Below are positions 20,433-29,501 of a stretch of DNA of 64,000 nucleotides, piece by piece. The translations under genes were made by a program, and so were the position numbers. The notes beneath the pieces were generated by a model. The model did not search any database and had not been told where the DNA came from. It was given only the letters and a program-made list of their open reading frames with translations. Source of the DNA: Protula sp. h YS-2021 (Eukaryota > Annelida > Polychaeta > Sabellida > Serpulidae); assembly GCA_949752745.1 (NCBI GenBank), contig OX457034.1, forward strand, positions 2,824,646 through 2,888,645. Direction: 5' to 3'. Position 1 is the first letter of the stretch. Each line of letters opens with the position of its first letter.

Positions 20433-21740
20433 GACTGGTAGTCGAATTGAATGCTGTGATTTGCACTTATTTCAACAATGTTATCATTCAGCATACACTA
20501 TAAAATTGACTGTATTTTGCAAGGCACCAGCAAAATTCATTTCTAGTCGCAAATTTCCATGTTTTATAAGGGCATAATGATCATCACCATCATAATCAGG
20601 TGTTTAGTCAAAAGAAAACAAAGAATAACCTCAAGGCCAACCTTCCCGTTTTATAATAGAACTTTTCTAACCATTCAATCTATCAAAAGATTTGTAAAGA
20701 GTTTCAAAAGCGTCAAGATATTTGCCATGATTTATATCAAGCTTTAGAGGTTTGGATAGGACTGGTTCACCATCAGAGTAAAGCTGCATAAAGTTAAGAT
20801 CAAAATGTTCAAAATTGTATGGATTTCTCAATACTGTTCCAGCAAAGGATTCATTATGAACCATTCCAATGACAATACGTTTTGGTAATTGGCCTAAGAA
20901 GATGCTATCTTTCACAAAAGATTGAAATCCTGCTGGAATAGTCAAACTTTTACATTCTCTTCTAGTAATAATAAACTTAGCAGGACTTTTCATCAATGCA
21001 GCTGCATGTCATAACTGAATACCTGGACTAACCCTCACTTTGCGAATGGTTAAAAACGCTTCTCTCACTTCTACTTTAAAACCATTATTTGCAGCCATTA
21101 ATATATATTCATCTTTTTGTCTATGTAAACGTAATTTCATACTAATACTATTTGGAAGATAACGATCCTGCTCAAACAAATCTACCCCTAAACCACCTGT
21201 AAGCATAAACTCACGGCTTAGACGTGTATACAAATAGCGAATATGTAAACCATTATTTCCTTTTTCAGCTAGATGGCCACTATCAGCATTTACATGAAAA
21301 CCTGATACATATCTTTCATGATTAGGTCTTTTCACCTCATGAGTATTCATTGACCCAGCAGTATCTTTAAAGATGAGACGTATAGAGCGCTCAGAATTCA
21401 GACTTTCTTCTGAGTCATGAATGAGATGAGATATGATGCTGGTATAACCATGGGTATTGTTACTATGTGATATCAAACGATCATTTAGAAATAATTCAAT
21501 ATTGGACCATAACCCATTAACCCATCATGACACGTTATCATCTACAATACACGGTGTTCCATCCACCTTCACAATGCGGCACACAATATGGAGTTTACTG
21601 TTCTTTAAATCTAGATATTCTTCTGTACTCGCAGGAATGTAGAATTCTATATGAGCACCCTCTCTAATGGTAGTCATTGGTTGATAGTCTACATTATAAC
21701 TTTTTCTACAGCAGTTTGCATTGGTGCTATGCGAAACCAT
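20429..21740 (-). pseudogene. MCP: Major capsid protein (double jelly-roll, hexon-like), broken
   Basis: ATG 21,740 opens a frame that continues through two in-frame TGA codons (21,525-21,527 and 21,009-21,011) to a stop at 20,667. The C-terminal part continues in another frame to 20,429. Diagnostic stretches are AHIEFYIPASTEEYLDL near the N-terminus, FKDTAGSMNTHE in the middle, and LIKHGNLRLEMNF and TVNFIVYAE near the C-terminus. These match Polinton/adintovirus hexon-like proteins of about 430 residues. It would form the trimeric capsomers of an icosahedral virion. At least two nonsense changes and one frame change inactivate it. It lies between the penton gene and the protease, as in other Polintons. 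Confidence 0.88.
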
Positions 21741-21779
21741 TCTAATGGAGAAAGACTACATTAACAAGAATGATTATGA

Positions 21780-21880
21780 ATCAAAGACATGACTAAAAAT
21801 ATCTTTCTTATAATTTGTTGATGTTATCCGTTTAGCTGCCTTTCGCCTTCTGACACTTTTTGTAAGTGTCGCTGCCTTAA
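21780..21880 (-). pseudogene. Possible remnant of a small basic core protein C-terminus
   Basis: The minus strand reads RRRKAAKRITSTNYKKDIFS shortly before a stop, just upstream of the MCP start. Polintons commonly have a small basic protein here ending in a DIF-like word. No start is visible because the adjacent inverted duplication has replaced the 5' part. The call rests on position and composition only. Confidence 0.35.
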
Positions 21881-21930
21881 GCCGTGGAATAGCTTAGCGA
21901 GGCAATGATCCCAGTATTGAACCAACCAAC

Positions 21931-22451
21931 CATGATGGAGACATTTTCATGAAAAGTTATGGAGAACTTCATTATGTTCCTGTAAGCACATCCAAATTTG
22001 ACGTGATAGAAATGAATATTAAGGACGACACAGGCTATAATGTTCCATTTCAAACTGGAAAGGTGATCTGTAAACTTCATTTTCAACCAAAAGTATTATG
22101 AAAGCATACACACACAATCAATCTAGATTCTCATTTTCTTCGTCTTCTACCAGGATTTAAAGGAGCGCGAATACAATATGGAAATAGCATATTGTATTCG
22201 CGCGTCTTTAAATTCTAGTAATTCTCCACCCACTTGACGAAGAAAATGGTTGCGATATATAGAGTGATTGTGTGTGTATGCTTTCATAATACTTTTGGTA
22301 AAAAATGAAGTTTACAGATCACCTTTCCAGTTTGAAATGGAACATTATAGCCTGTGTCGTCCTTAATATTCATTTCTATCACGTCGAATTTGGATGTGCT
22401 TACAGGAACATGAGGTTCTCCATAACTTTTCATGATAATGTCTGCATCATG
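21931..22451. repeat. Inverted duplication of the penton gene 3' end with a central hairpin
   Basis: The left arm (from 21,931) is the reverse complement of the right arm (to 22,451), which contains the 3' coding end of the penton gene. The centre has a perfect 16-bp stem (22,165-22,180 with 22,188-22,203) around a 7-base loop. Between centre and coding parts the arms also share CATACACACACAATC and its complement. Confidence 0.9.
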
Positions 22452-23131
22452 TCCTTGTATTCCAACAGAACGTAGCAAAGGAACATAATAATCGCCAACA
22501 ACTTGTGGCTCACAAATACTACAGTATACATAAAGTGTATAAAATCCCTGTTTCACATCAGCTTTATATTCAGCTGTACGCGTTTCAGTATACCATTGTT
22601 CTGGGATAAATCCTAAAATCTCAGCTAATCCAGCGGAGAATGACATTATAGCCTGTGTCGTCCTTAATATTCATTTCTATCACGTCGAATTTGGATGTGC
22701 TTACAGGAACATGAGGTTCTCCATAACTTTTCATGATAATTATAATTTAGAAATAGAAAAACTCGTCGTCTAATTTTATCATACTTTATCCGAATAGCTT
22801 CTTTAAGGTCATCTTTCATAGAATTAGTCGCTTCTTCATTGACTGTATGACATTTCTCTTGTATGGATCTGTAGTAACCATAAGGAATATTGATTGTGTC
22901 AAGGACAACATCTGTCAGTGGTTGTTGTCGATACTGAATAGAATAGTCCATTTCATGTCTCATGGTTTTCTATGTATGTGGATATTGAATTTCAGCTAAA
23001 GCTACTTCATATTTTCCGTTCAGATAGATGGTTCGAGGCATACGAATGTGATAATTTGAGGTCTTGTTGTTGGGATAATAGTTCATACTAGCATTGCTGG
23101 GTAAAGTAATGTAAAAACTTGTCGACTCCAT
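22284..23131 (-). pseudogene. Minor capsid protein (penton, single jelly-roll), broken
   Basis: ATG 23,131 opens MESTSFYITLPSNAS, followed by LNGKYEVALAEIQYPHT, the typical N-terminus of Polinton pentons. An in-frame TAG (22,970-22,972) stands where a Trp codon is usual. The N-terminal half continues to about 22,745. There a 97-bp direct duplication (22,644-22,740) of the gene's own 3' part interrupts it and changes frame. The C-terminal half (from 22,646) has YKADVKQGFYTLYVY, VVGDYYVPLLR and GKVICKLHF, ending at 22,284. It would build the five-fold vertices of the capsid. Inactivated by the stop and the insertion. Confidence 0.85.
22644..22740. repeat. 97-bp direct duplication inside the penton gene
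   Basis: Identical or nearly identical to 22,343-22,439, in the same orientation. It begins CATTATAGCCTGTGTCGTC and ends TTTTCATGATAAT. Confidence 0.95.
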
Positions 23132-23185
23132 GACAGCTTAATCGTTTATGTGATGTAGATAGACTAGATATGTATATACATTACT

Positions 23186-23395
23186 TCATGTTTGACACAC
23201 GTCATCCTCACTCTCTACATTGCTGCCTACATTGTTGTCTATATTGCTATCTACATGATCTACATTGGTATCTACTACTTCTCCCTGACAACAAGCACTG
23301 ACACACCTAATTTTTACAGGAATAGTGTTTTTATTTCCATTTTCTTTACAACAACAACACCATAACTCTTTAATCCATGTTAAAAAGTTTCCCAT
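23186..23395 (-). CDS. Predicted N-myristoylated, Cys-cluster membrane-anchored protein
   Basis: A 69-residue intact frame starting MGNFLTWIKELWCCCC. Gly2 with Asn3 and Thr6 fits an N-myristoylation signal, and the four Cys at 13-16 are typical palmitoylation sites. Further Cys lie around residues 31-36. The acidic C-terminus repeats Val-Asp/Asn words. The start overlaps the end of the upstream gene (stop at 23,380), and the penton gene follows after about 55 bases. A peripheral membrane role in entry or assembly is an inference from the lipidation signals and late-gene position. The family name is not known to me. Confidence 0.65.
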   Translation of the reverse strand: MGNFLTWIKELWCCCCKENGNKNTIPVKIRCVSACCQGEVVDTNVDHVDSNIDNNVGSNVESEDDVCQT

Positions 23396-23969
23396 CCTTC
23401 TGGAAACAACCTTTGTTGACGTTGTTGTATCTCTTTTGTAATATCTTCACGAGTTGTCTTTTTGCTAAAAACAGTTTTTGGAATATTAGCATCTACAATT
23501 TTCTCAATAAACTGCTTCCAACCATGTGGTGGTTCTCGTCGTTCTTTTCTTCTTGTAAAAACCAATGCTTCTTTCAACAAATCAATTATGTTGGAATTTG
23601 TAATAACAGTACCCGTTTTTAAAACAAGTTCATTTTTATCTGTCCATCTCGTACCATATTTCTTAAGTTCTGCTAGAAGTTGTGTTAGTTTTACATGACA
23701 AATAGGTTGAAATGGTTTAGAAACTGCTGGGACTTTTCTGATTTTCCTGCTTTGGATGATGTAACAGACTTTTGTCGTTGTTGTTGCGACCGAATTGTTC
23801 GTAAATGACGGCCAAGCACTTGAGACATTTCCATAGCCTTTTCACGAGTTTGTTTCCCACGTAAAAGTTTATTCACTTTCGTTTATATTTCAACATCTTT
23901 TCCCTTCTTTTCTAACAACATTTTATATTCATATTCAGGAATGAGGACCATTTTCATAGTATGTTTCAT
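23380..23969 (-). pseudogene. Conserved Polinton late protein of unknown function, broken
   Basis: ATG 23,969 opens MKHTMKMVLIPEYEYKMLLE, a start I associate with a conserved Polinton/adintovirus late gene. That frame stops at about 23,883. Later pieces include NKLLRGKQTREKAMEMSQ (from 23,876) and, in another frame, a stretch ending NIIDLLKEALVFTR, PHGWKQFIEKIVDANIPK and EGWETF with a stop at 23,380. The SNIxDL ... PxGWxxF arrangement recurs in Polinton proteins. The start overlaps the preceding gene's stop as ATGA. At least one stop and one or two frame changes are present. Function unknown; a structural role is likely from position. Confidence 0.65.
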
Positions 23970-24282
23970 TCTAACAGCAACTGAGCTAACAAGGGTAATG
24001 CAAATTTAGCAATAGCTCCAATAAATCCTCCTTTCTGATTAACCAACTTTGAAGTGATATCTTCTTATCTGCCAGTGTACGTAGGGTATGACGTTCACGC
24101 TTGAATATCTTATACCTTTTTGAGCTTAAGGGTAAAGGTCCTCGCAATATATTCAAACGCATTTCAAACAAGATAGTTAATTCGTTCTTAGTAGCTTGTT
24201 GTAGCAAGGATTTACGTCGTTTAGGCCCGCTGCGTGCGAGCAAGTGAAGGAAAGGTTGATTCGCTTGAATACGTTTGGACAT
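23966..24282 (-). pseudogene. Small basic virion protein (pX-like), frameshifted
   Basis: ATG 24,282 opens MSKRIQANQPFLHLLAR, followed by KRRKSLLQQAT, LNILRGPLPLS and LADKKISLQSWLI. This is a Lys/Arg-rich helix-forming protein conserved in Polintons. The family's glycine-rich hydrophobic tail is present in a shifted frame (KGGFIGAI, then Ala/Leu-rich) and ends at 23,966. So a frame change lies near 24,030. The shifted frame's end overlaps the next ATG as ATGA, which supports it as the true end. Such proteins are compared with adenoviral core or membrane-active peptides; that link is inference. The start lies inside the ATPase gene's last codons. Confidence 0.65.
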
Positions 24283-24931
24283 CTTGGCTGCGAATGGTTA
24301 AGCGACTTGGTTCTTGTTCATACACTACTTTATCAACATAGATGTAATGTGTATCTTTTGGTAAAATGCCTGTATGAATATTCGTCTTCGGCTTCAGATC
24401 AATGAATAAATAGCCATGAGGTTTGCTGGAAGCATCTTGATAGGCTTCTACGAGAAATTGAGATTTTCCAGGATACATTTGTCGCGCTAATATACTTATT
24501 TGTTGACTGTCTCTAGGATTTTTAAACATAATGATGTAATGTGTATTCAAACTAATATTTCGCATTTCTCTACCATGATGAAACAAATTATGCACAATAA
24601 AAATAATGCTTGGATTTTGATGACTGCTGCCAACACTAAAGAGACGCGTCATTCGCTCATCACTATGATATTTGGTCATTAAGTCATCAATGATGAGTAA
24701 GTTTGGCTTTTTCGAGTTAAAACGCTCTTCAATGTCATCTGGAATGCCTTGGTAAAATTTCACACCTTTCATTCCCTTATACAAAGGCTGATCTGCTGCA
24801 TAGAGCCATAAAATGTTTTTTAGAGAGGATTTAATTAACTTTTTTTTGTTTTGTTCTAGAATTTCCCTAACTTGAGAAATTTTACCACTGCCTGTAGGTC
24901 CAGAGACCAAACATGTGAATGGATGCTTCAT
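24221..24931 (-). CDS. DNA-packaging ATPase (FtsK/HerA, A32-like)
   Basis: A 236-residue frame with Walker A GPTGSGK at residues 11-17 close to the N-terminus. Ile-Ser follows the Lys where Thr or Ser is usual. Walker B is LLIIDDLM near 78-85. Size and layout match Polinton and adintovirus genome-packaging ATPases, which drive DNA into the preformed capsid. The start overlaps the integrase/chromodomain stop as ATGA (24,928-24,931), and the C-terminus overlaps the next gene by about 60 bases. It is one of the longer uninterrupted frames in E1. Replacement of the Thr/Ser after the Walker A Lys by Ile may impair it. Confidence 0.88.
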   Translation of the reverse strand: MKHPFTCLVSGPTGSGKISQVREILEQNKKKLIKSSLKNILWLYAADQPLYKGMKGVKFYQGIPDDIEERFNSKKPNLLIIDDLMTKYHSDERMTRLFSVGSSHQNPSIIFIVHNLFHHGREMRNISLNTHYIIMFKNPRDSQQISILARQMYPGKSQFLVEAYQDASSKPHGYLFIDLKPKTNIHTGILPKDTHYIYVDKVVYEQEPSRLTIRSQDVQTYSSESTFPSLARTQRA

Positions 24932-26012
24932 TTTTTAATATCTGTTTCTTTCACCCAACTGTTAAACTTCTTTGGCCAACCTAACCACTTCACAAATAAT
25001 TCTTTAACACCTCGTCTTTTTCGAGTTTTCAAAACCTTTTCAATTCTGTAGACTGATTCAATATCTTTTGTCAATAGAAATGCCCATCAATATCTTCGTC
25101 CAAAAAGTCTTTCACACAATACAAGTGTACTCCTTGCTTCTTACAACGATGTGTGATAATGAAGACTTCTTGCGTCCACTTTATATGATAATCCCGTTGA
25201 AATACATATTTCATGTGAGAAATGCGAACCTGATCACCAATTTTAAATTTGTAGGGTTTTTTCTTCTTCTTTGGTTTTAATTTCAATTTGTATACATACA
25301 TATACTTCAACACTTTCGATTCGTTGTCTTTACGAATATCTGCAGGGGTATAATTATTAGGGAGGTAACCATGAGCTCTATGGTTGTCATTATACACTAA
25401 GTCTGGAAGGATGTCCATATATCGATAAGTTTGATTATGTAGGAAATATCGATACATCATCCCCTTTAGAGTACGAATGACTCTCTCAGCAAAGTTGGCT
25501 TTGGTTTCATTCTTTGTCGTATAGGCATGTATTCCCTCCTTCTTCAAAAATGCTTTCACCCATCTGTTTTTAAATTCAGTTCCTTTGTCTGACCTTAGAG
25601 TTCGTGGTCTTCGTTGTGTTTCTTGAAAAATCTTTTGAAAGGCTTCTATGACGCTGGTATGTGATTTATTAGTTATTGGTTGCACCCATAAATATTTGGA
25701 AAACACATCAATGACAACCAATAAAAAGCGGGTGTCATCATTATGGGAAGCTATGTTTCCCATATCAGCTAAATCAATATCCCACATATCATCAAATCCA
25801 CGTGTAATGACACGTTGCCTTTTAAACCTGTAATTTACAGGTTGTAGTAAACTGAAGGCATCTTGATCCTGTAACCATTTCTTCACTTGTGAATGAGTGA
25901 CTGGTTGACCATGTTTTTTTAATATGTGATAAAGTTTGTAAGGACCAGCAAATGCCCCAGGTTGACCAGGTTTAAAGTAAATATTGGTTAAGTAGTCTTT
26001 CCACGTCGACAT
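24928..26012 (-). pseudogene. Retroviral-type integrase with C-terminal chromodomain, one frameshift
   Basis: ATG 26,012 opens an intact 313-codon frame. The rve catalytic core has Asp80 (WDIDLADM), Asp142 (LRSDKGTEF) and Glu176 (NFAERVIRTLK), so the DDE triad is complete. A chromodomain (YRIEKVLKTRKRRG, FVKWLGWP, SW) continues in another frame from about 25,075 and ends at 24,928 in an ATGA overlap with the ATPase start. The frame change lies near 25,072. Chromodomains on integrases can guide insertion to modified chromatin. The catalytic core itself could still be made from the first frame, without the chromodomain. Confidence 0.92.
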
Positions 26013-26039
26013 TTTAACACTAAATGATCAACACTTGTT

Positions 26040-26150
26040 AACAAATCTTGCATTTTATTTTATCAACATATCTTGCATTTTATTTTATCAACATATCTTA
26101 AATTTTATTTTATCAACATATCTTAAATTTTATTTTATCAACTCAAACAA
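26040..26150 (-). terminator. 25-bp tandem repeat carrying four AATAAA signals
   Basis: Four copies of about 25 bp (ATCTT[GC/AA]ATTTTATTTTATC, then AACAT). Read on the minus strand each copy contains ATAAAATAAAAT, so a canonical poly(A) signal is repeated four times directly after the Cys-rich gene's stop and before the integrase ATG. Confidence 0.75.
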
Positions 26151-26156
26151 CATATC

Positions 26157-26487
26157 TTACGAATCAAGTATTGAAACAATGGTGTGAATAATTGGAGTCC
26201 ATTGATCTTCAATGAACACTAACCAACTACTTAATTCATCAAATGTGATAGCATCTTCACCATATTTTTCACAACGTTGATTTGCATTATCTAACTGGAT
26301 CTGAATGAATGTAATATTTAGCTTCATTCCAATATGTATAGACACATGTAGAATGACACGAATCTTCTAAACACTCTTCATTTTGACAAGCAGGACATAC
26401 TAAACATGCAAACTTTTTTACAGCTAATAACATTTCTTCACAATATGTTTTTTGTACAATATATTGTCTCAATGTAATGTCTGCCAT
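26157..26487 (-). pseudogene. Small Cys-rich early-region protein, frameshifted
   Basis: ATG 26,487 opens MADITLRQYIVQKTYC. A Cys cluster follows (C28, C31, C34, C39, C44, C48, with His45), so a zinc-binding fold is plausible. The first frame ends at about 26,287. A second frame, overlapping from about 26,345, continues with acidic and aromatic residues (FDELSSWLVFIEDQW) to a stop at 26,157. The start overlaps the upstream stop as TAATG. Function unknown. It is near the right end, where early or regulatory genes are expected. Confidence 0.5.
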
Positions 26488-26741
26488 TATACTGCAATGT
26501 AGATTAACCACTCTCTAACTTCATCAAACAGTCTTGGATCAAATCGAGCGAAGTGATATGCTGCTGCCACATCAAACTCCTCAGCTCCGTCAATGTTTGA
26601 AAACACACACTCTTTGATGAAATCTTCGCGTAAGTTTGGTACGCTCAACGTGGAATTAGCAAGTTCCCAATAAATGTCAAAGTGCTGCAGTTGTTGTTGA
26701 ATAGATCCAAAACGTGGCAGTTCACTTATCATGTAGTCCAC
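26487..26741 (-). CDS. Early-region unknown protein, downstream part
   Basis: This frame contains LPRFGSIQQQLQHFDIYWEL and REDFIKECVF, ending EVREWLIYIAV. It is in the same frame as the ORF 26,778-27,071, separated only by a stop at 26,778-26,780 and a TAG at 26,748-26,750. The two may be halves of one gene with two nonsense changes. The stop overlaps the next ATG (TAATG). No domain recognised. Confidence 0.5.
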   Translation of the reverse strand: MDYMISELPRFGSIQQQLQHFDIYWELANSTLSVPNLREDFIKECVFSNIDGAEEFDVAAAYHFARFDPRLFDEVREWLIYIAV

Positions 26742-26777
26742 ATACTTCTACATGAAACACGTTTCTTCATCCATCTT

Positions 26778-27071
26778 TCACATGTCCATATAACACGTCT
26801 GCACACTATGACGGCTGGTAAGCAAATACACCTTAATACGTCCTTCAAGGTACTTGAAGCCATGTAGCAAAACCTTTGCACATTTGGAATCGCGATCCTC
26901 ATCAACACACTTTGGCGCCGGTAGACATAAAGTCTTAAAAAGTTCCTCATGAAGACTTCCAATAAGTTGAAAGAAACGTCGTGTCATGACTTCGGAGAAC
27001 TGTGGCTCTGACGCGGGAAGATGTTCTATTTTTCCTTCTAGCATGGAGATAAGCTGAATGACAGTGTTCAA
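26778..27071 (-). CDS. Early-region unknown protein, first ORF after the right terminal repeat
   Basis: A 97-codon frame starting MNTVIQLISMLEGKIEHLP, with a helical N-terminus and LIGSLHEELFKTLCLPAP. It is the first gene after the right terminal repeat, about 40 bases below a TATA box. It is read leftwards. It may continue into 26,487-26,741 through two in-frame stops. No family is recognised. Confidence 0.5.
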   Translation of the reverse strand: MNTVIQLISMLEGKIEHLPASEPQFSEVMTRRFFQLIGSLHEELFKTLCLPAPKCVDEDRDSKCAKVLLHGFKYLEGRIKVYLLTSRHSVQTCYMDM

Positions 27072-27109
27072 ATGCTAAAAAAATTAAAAAAGGAGTCTAT
27101 AAATCATTG

Positions 27110-27117
27110 ATTTATAC
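27110..27117 (-). promoter_or_regulatory. TATA box of the rightmost minus-strand unit
   Basis: The minus strand reads GGGGTATAAATCAATG. The same word occurs at the inner edge of the E2 left terminal repeat (62,510-62,526), so each long terminal repeat ends with an inward promoter. Confidence 0.65.
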
Positions 27118-27368
27118 CCCATCTGTCCGTCTGCCCGTCTGAGAAAGCCAAAAAAAAAGTTGTCGTCTGGGTTAAAAAATACCCTGGCTTGAGAAATGAA
27201 ACTCTTAATCTGTCATACGTGATGGTATATGCGTGTGGAGAGAGATAAAAAAAATGATTGTCCGTCTGCCTGTCTGAGAAAGCAAAAAAAAGTTGCCGTC
27301 TGGGTTAAAAATACCCTGGCTTGAGAAATGAAACGCTAAATCTATCGTGGCTATTGTTATATGTGTGT

Positions 27369-27369
<1 letters not shown>

Positions 27370-27436
<67 letters not shown>
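27370..27436. repeat. GA dinucleotide microsatellite
   Basis: About 33 uninterrupted AG units inside the right terminal repeat. Confidence 0.97.
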
Positions 27437-27438
<2 letters not shown>

Positions 27439-27539
27439 AAAAAGCCACTGTCTGGATTTAAAAATACCTTGACTTATGAAATAAAACGTTAAATCTGTCG
27501 TGGCTATTGGAATGTGTGTGTGTAGAGAGAGAGATAAAA

Positions 27540-28370
27540 AAATTTAAAAAAGACTGTCCGTTTGTCCGGCTGTCCGTTTGTCCGGGTGTCCGGCTTCCCG
27601 TTTGTCCGGTTACCGTAGGTGTTATGTGTGTTTGGAGAGCGAGAAAGCCAAAAAAAATTTGCTGCCTGTGTATCCCGTGATGAATGGAGAGAGAGAGCTC
27701 TCTGGGTTAAAAATAGCTTGCCTTAAGGAAGGATTGCTTGCTCACTTTTAATTGCTTCTACGGCAAGCCATTAGTGATGGCATGTGCGTGTGGAGAGCGA
27801 GAAAGCAAAAAAAAAAGACTGTTCGTTTGCCAGGCTGCCGTGGTGTTATGTGTGTGGAGAGAGACAGATTAAAAATTTTAAAAAAGACTCCCATTTGTCC
27901 GGCTGTCCGTTTGTCCGGGTGTCCGTTTGTCCAGGTGTCCGTTTGTCCGGTTGCCGTAGGTGTTATGTGTGTTTGGAGAGCGAGAAAGCTAAAAAAAGAG
28001 TTGTTGCCTGTGTATCCCGTGATGAATGGAGAGAAAGAGCTCTTGGTTAAAAATAGCTTGCCTTAAGGAAACACTGGTTGCTCACTTTTAATTGCTTCTA
28101 CGGCAAGCCATTAGTTATGGCATATGCGTGTGGAGAGCGAGAAAGCAAAAAAAAGAGTTGTTGCCGTGATGTGATGGAGAGAGATAAAAAAATTTAAAAA
28201 GACTGCCCGTTTGTCCGGGTGTCCATTTGTCCGACTGACCCTTTACCAATCTCCCGTGGTGTGTGTGTGGAGCGAGAAAGCTAAAAAAGAGTTGTTGCTT
28301 GTATACATAGAGTGGCCTGCGGTGCGGCTGGTCTCGGGAAGTCGGAAAGTCGGATGTCGGCAAGTCGGAT
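27540..28370. repeat. Composite tandem array in the terminal repeat
   Basis: Units combine GTCCGTTTGTCCGG runs, GTGTGGAGAGCGAGAAAGC followed by an A-run, GAGAGAGCTCTC, AAAAATAGCTTGCCTTAAGG and GCTTCTACGGCAAGCCATTA. The large units repeat roughly every 250-300 bases. Open frames here (for example 27,752-28,066) are read-through of the array and not genes. Confidence 0.8.
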
Positions 28371-28490
28371 TTTTTTTGGGGGTGCTCCTCTCTCTAGGGG
28401 GTGGTCCTAACACTCAATGCACTCAGTCTGCTTCTATCTCTAGGGGGATGGTCCTCTAGGGGGAGGGGGTCCTCACTTGAGGTGGTTGGT
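28370..28490 (-). repeat. C-rich cassette repeat, reverse orientation
   Basis: The reverse complement of the CTCAAGTGAGGACCCCC / GCAGACTGAGTGCAT cassette described at 13,800-14,000. Confidence 0.75.
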
Positions 28491-28979
28491 CGCATGCAGG
28501 CTTAACTCGATCTGTGTGACGTCATTGATGGGTCGAAATACCTAATAGGCCAGCTCTAACAATGTCTCTATGAGTCCCTCTGCTTAAAACAAAGCAGTTG
28601 GAGAGCTCTCTACCCGTTTGTACGACTGTCCGTTTGTCCGGCTGTCCATTCGTCCGGGTGTTCGTTTGTCACTGTAGGTGTTATGTGTGTTTGGAGAGTG
28701 AGAAAGGTAAAAAAGGGTGTATGGAGAGAGAGAGCTCTCATCTTTGTGCTTGCTCGCTTTTAATTGGTTATGCATGTTTAGAGAGAGAGAGAGCTCTCAT
28801 CTCAATGCTTGCTCGGTTTTAACTGCTTTCACAGTGGCTTGGTTGGAGAGCGAGAAAGCAAAAAAAAAAGAGTGTCCGGGTGTTCGAGTGTCCGGGTACC
28901 CTTTTGTCCGGATGTCCTTTTGTCCGGCTGCCCCTTTGCCCCAGCTGCCCGTTTAATCCGCTGCGTTAACCTGCTGCCC

Positions 28980-29215
28980 CTTTGAATGGCTGCTCACTAT
29001 CCCTATTACGTCATTGTGACGTTCATATGACGTTCATATGACGTCCATATGACGTTGATATGACAACCATATGAAAACCATATGACGTCCATATCACGTC
29101 CATATCACGTCCATATCACGTCCATATGACGTCCATATGACGTCACTGTTTTAGAAACCCCATGAGACTTCTAAAACACCTCGTGACGTCATTATGACGT
29201 CACTTCCTGTTTTAG
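28980..29215. promoter_or_regulatory. CRE-like, 10-bp-phased array and terminal palindrome, right end
   Basis: Repeated GACGTCCATAT and CACGTCCATAT units, then a TGACGTCATTATGACGTCAC core between TTTTAGAA words. This mirrors 12,467-12,640. Confidence 0.7.
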
Positions 29216-29501
29216 AAGCCCCACTTTTACCGTACTCATTTAACCTATCCCTTTTGGCTATTTTTGTGTATGTGACTTGTGCTTTTTATGGCAGAACGCA
29301 TTTTTTGTCATCATTTTTAGTATCACAAGTTTGCCTTTATATTTAAATATGCACACATAAACGAGTACATATTTGTTAATGTAATTCTTTGGTTGTAGGA
29401 CATATATTTTCTTATTCATTAGGACTTTTAAACGGAAGCGGAAGCTGGGTCATAGTCCATTTGCAGCCAGGTTTTTATGTTACAGGAAATAGGTGAAAGA
29501 A

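Larger units (their letters stand above)
12452..29233. mobile_element. Polinton/Maverick (adintovirus-type) element E1, complete but decayed
   Basis: This 16.8-kb element starts AGGGTAAAAGTGGGGC and ends with GCCCCACTTTTACCGT, the reverse complement apart from one base. It holds the full Polinton hallmark set: protein-primed PolB, retroviral-type integrase with chromodomain, HerA/FtsK-type packaging ATPase, adenain-like protease, and major and minor jelly-roll capsid proteins. Plus-strand genes run from the left end and minus-strand genes from the right, meeting near 19.9 kb. PolB, MCP, penton, protease and others carry stops or frameshifts, so it is not expected to move or form virions on its own. 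The 6 bp on either side (ACCATT and ACTCAT) do not form a clear target duplication. Confidence 0.95.
27095..29233. repeat. E1 right terminal inverted repeat (long form, about 2.1 kb)
   Basis: It matches the E2 left terminal repeat (60,475-62,525) in reverse complement over its whole length, and the E1 left repeat only in its outer 0.45 kb. From the tip inward it has a terminal palindrome, a CRE-like array, GGCAGC/GTCCGG units, a C-rich cassette, arrays of composite units of about 250 bp, a GA microsatellite, and an inward TATA box. Confidence 0.9.

Noticed and set aside
14596..21740. Reassigned genetic code (TGA read as an amino acid) in E1
   Set aside because: Stops include TGA and TAG, occur with frameshifts, and stand at sites with different expected residues. 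Simple decay explains them.
27752..28956. Several Cys-rich ORFs in the right terminal repeat
   Set aside because: They follow from GTCCGG and GAGAGC tandem units in all frames and both strands.
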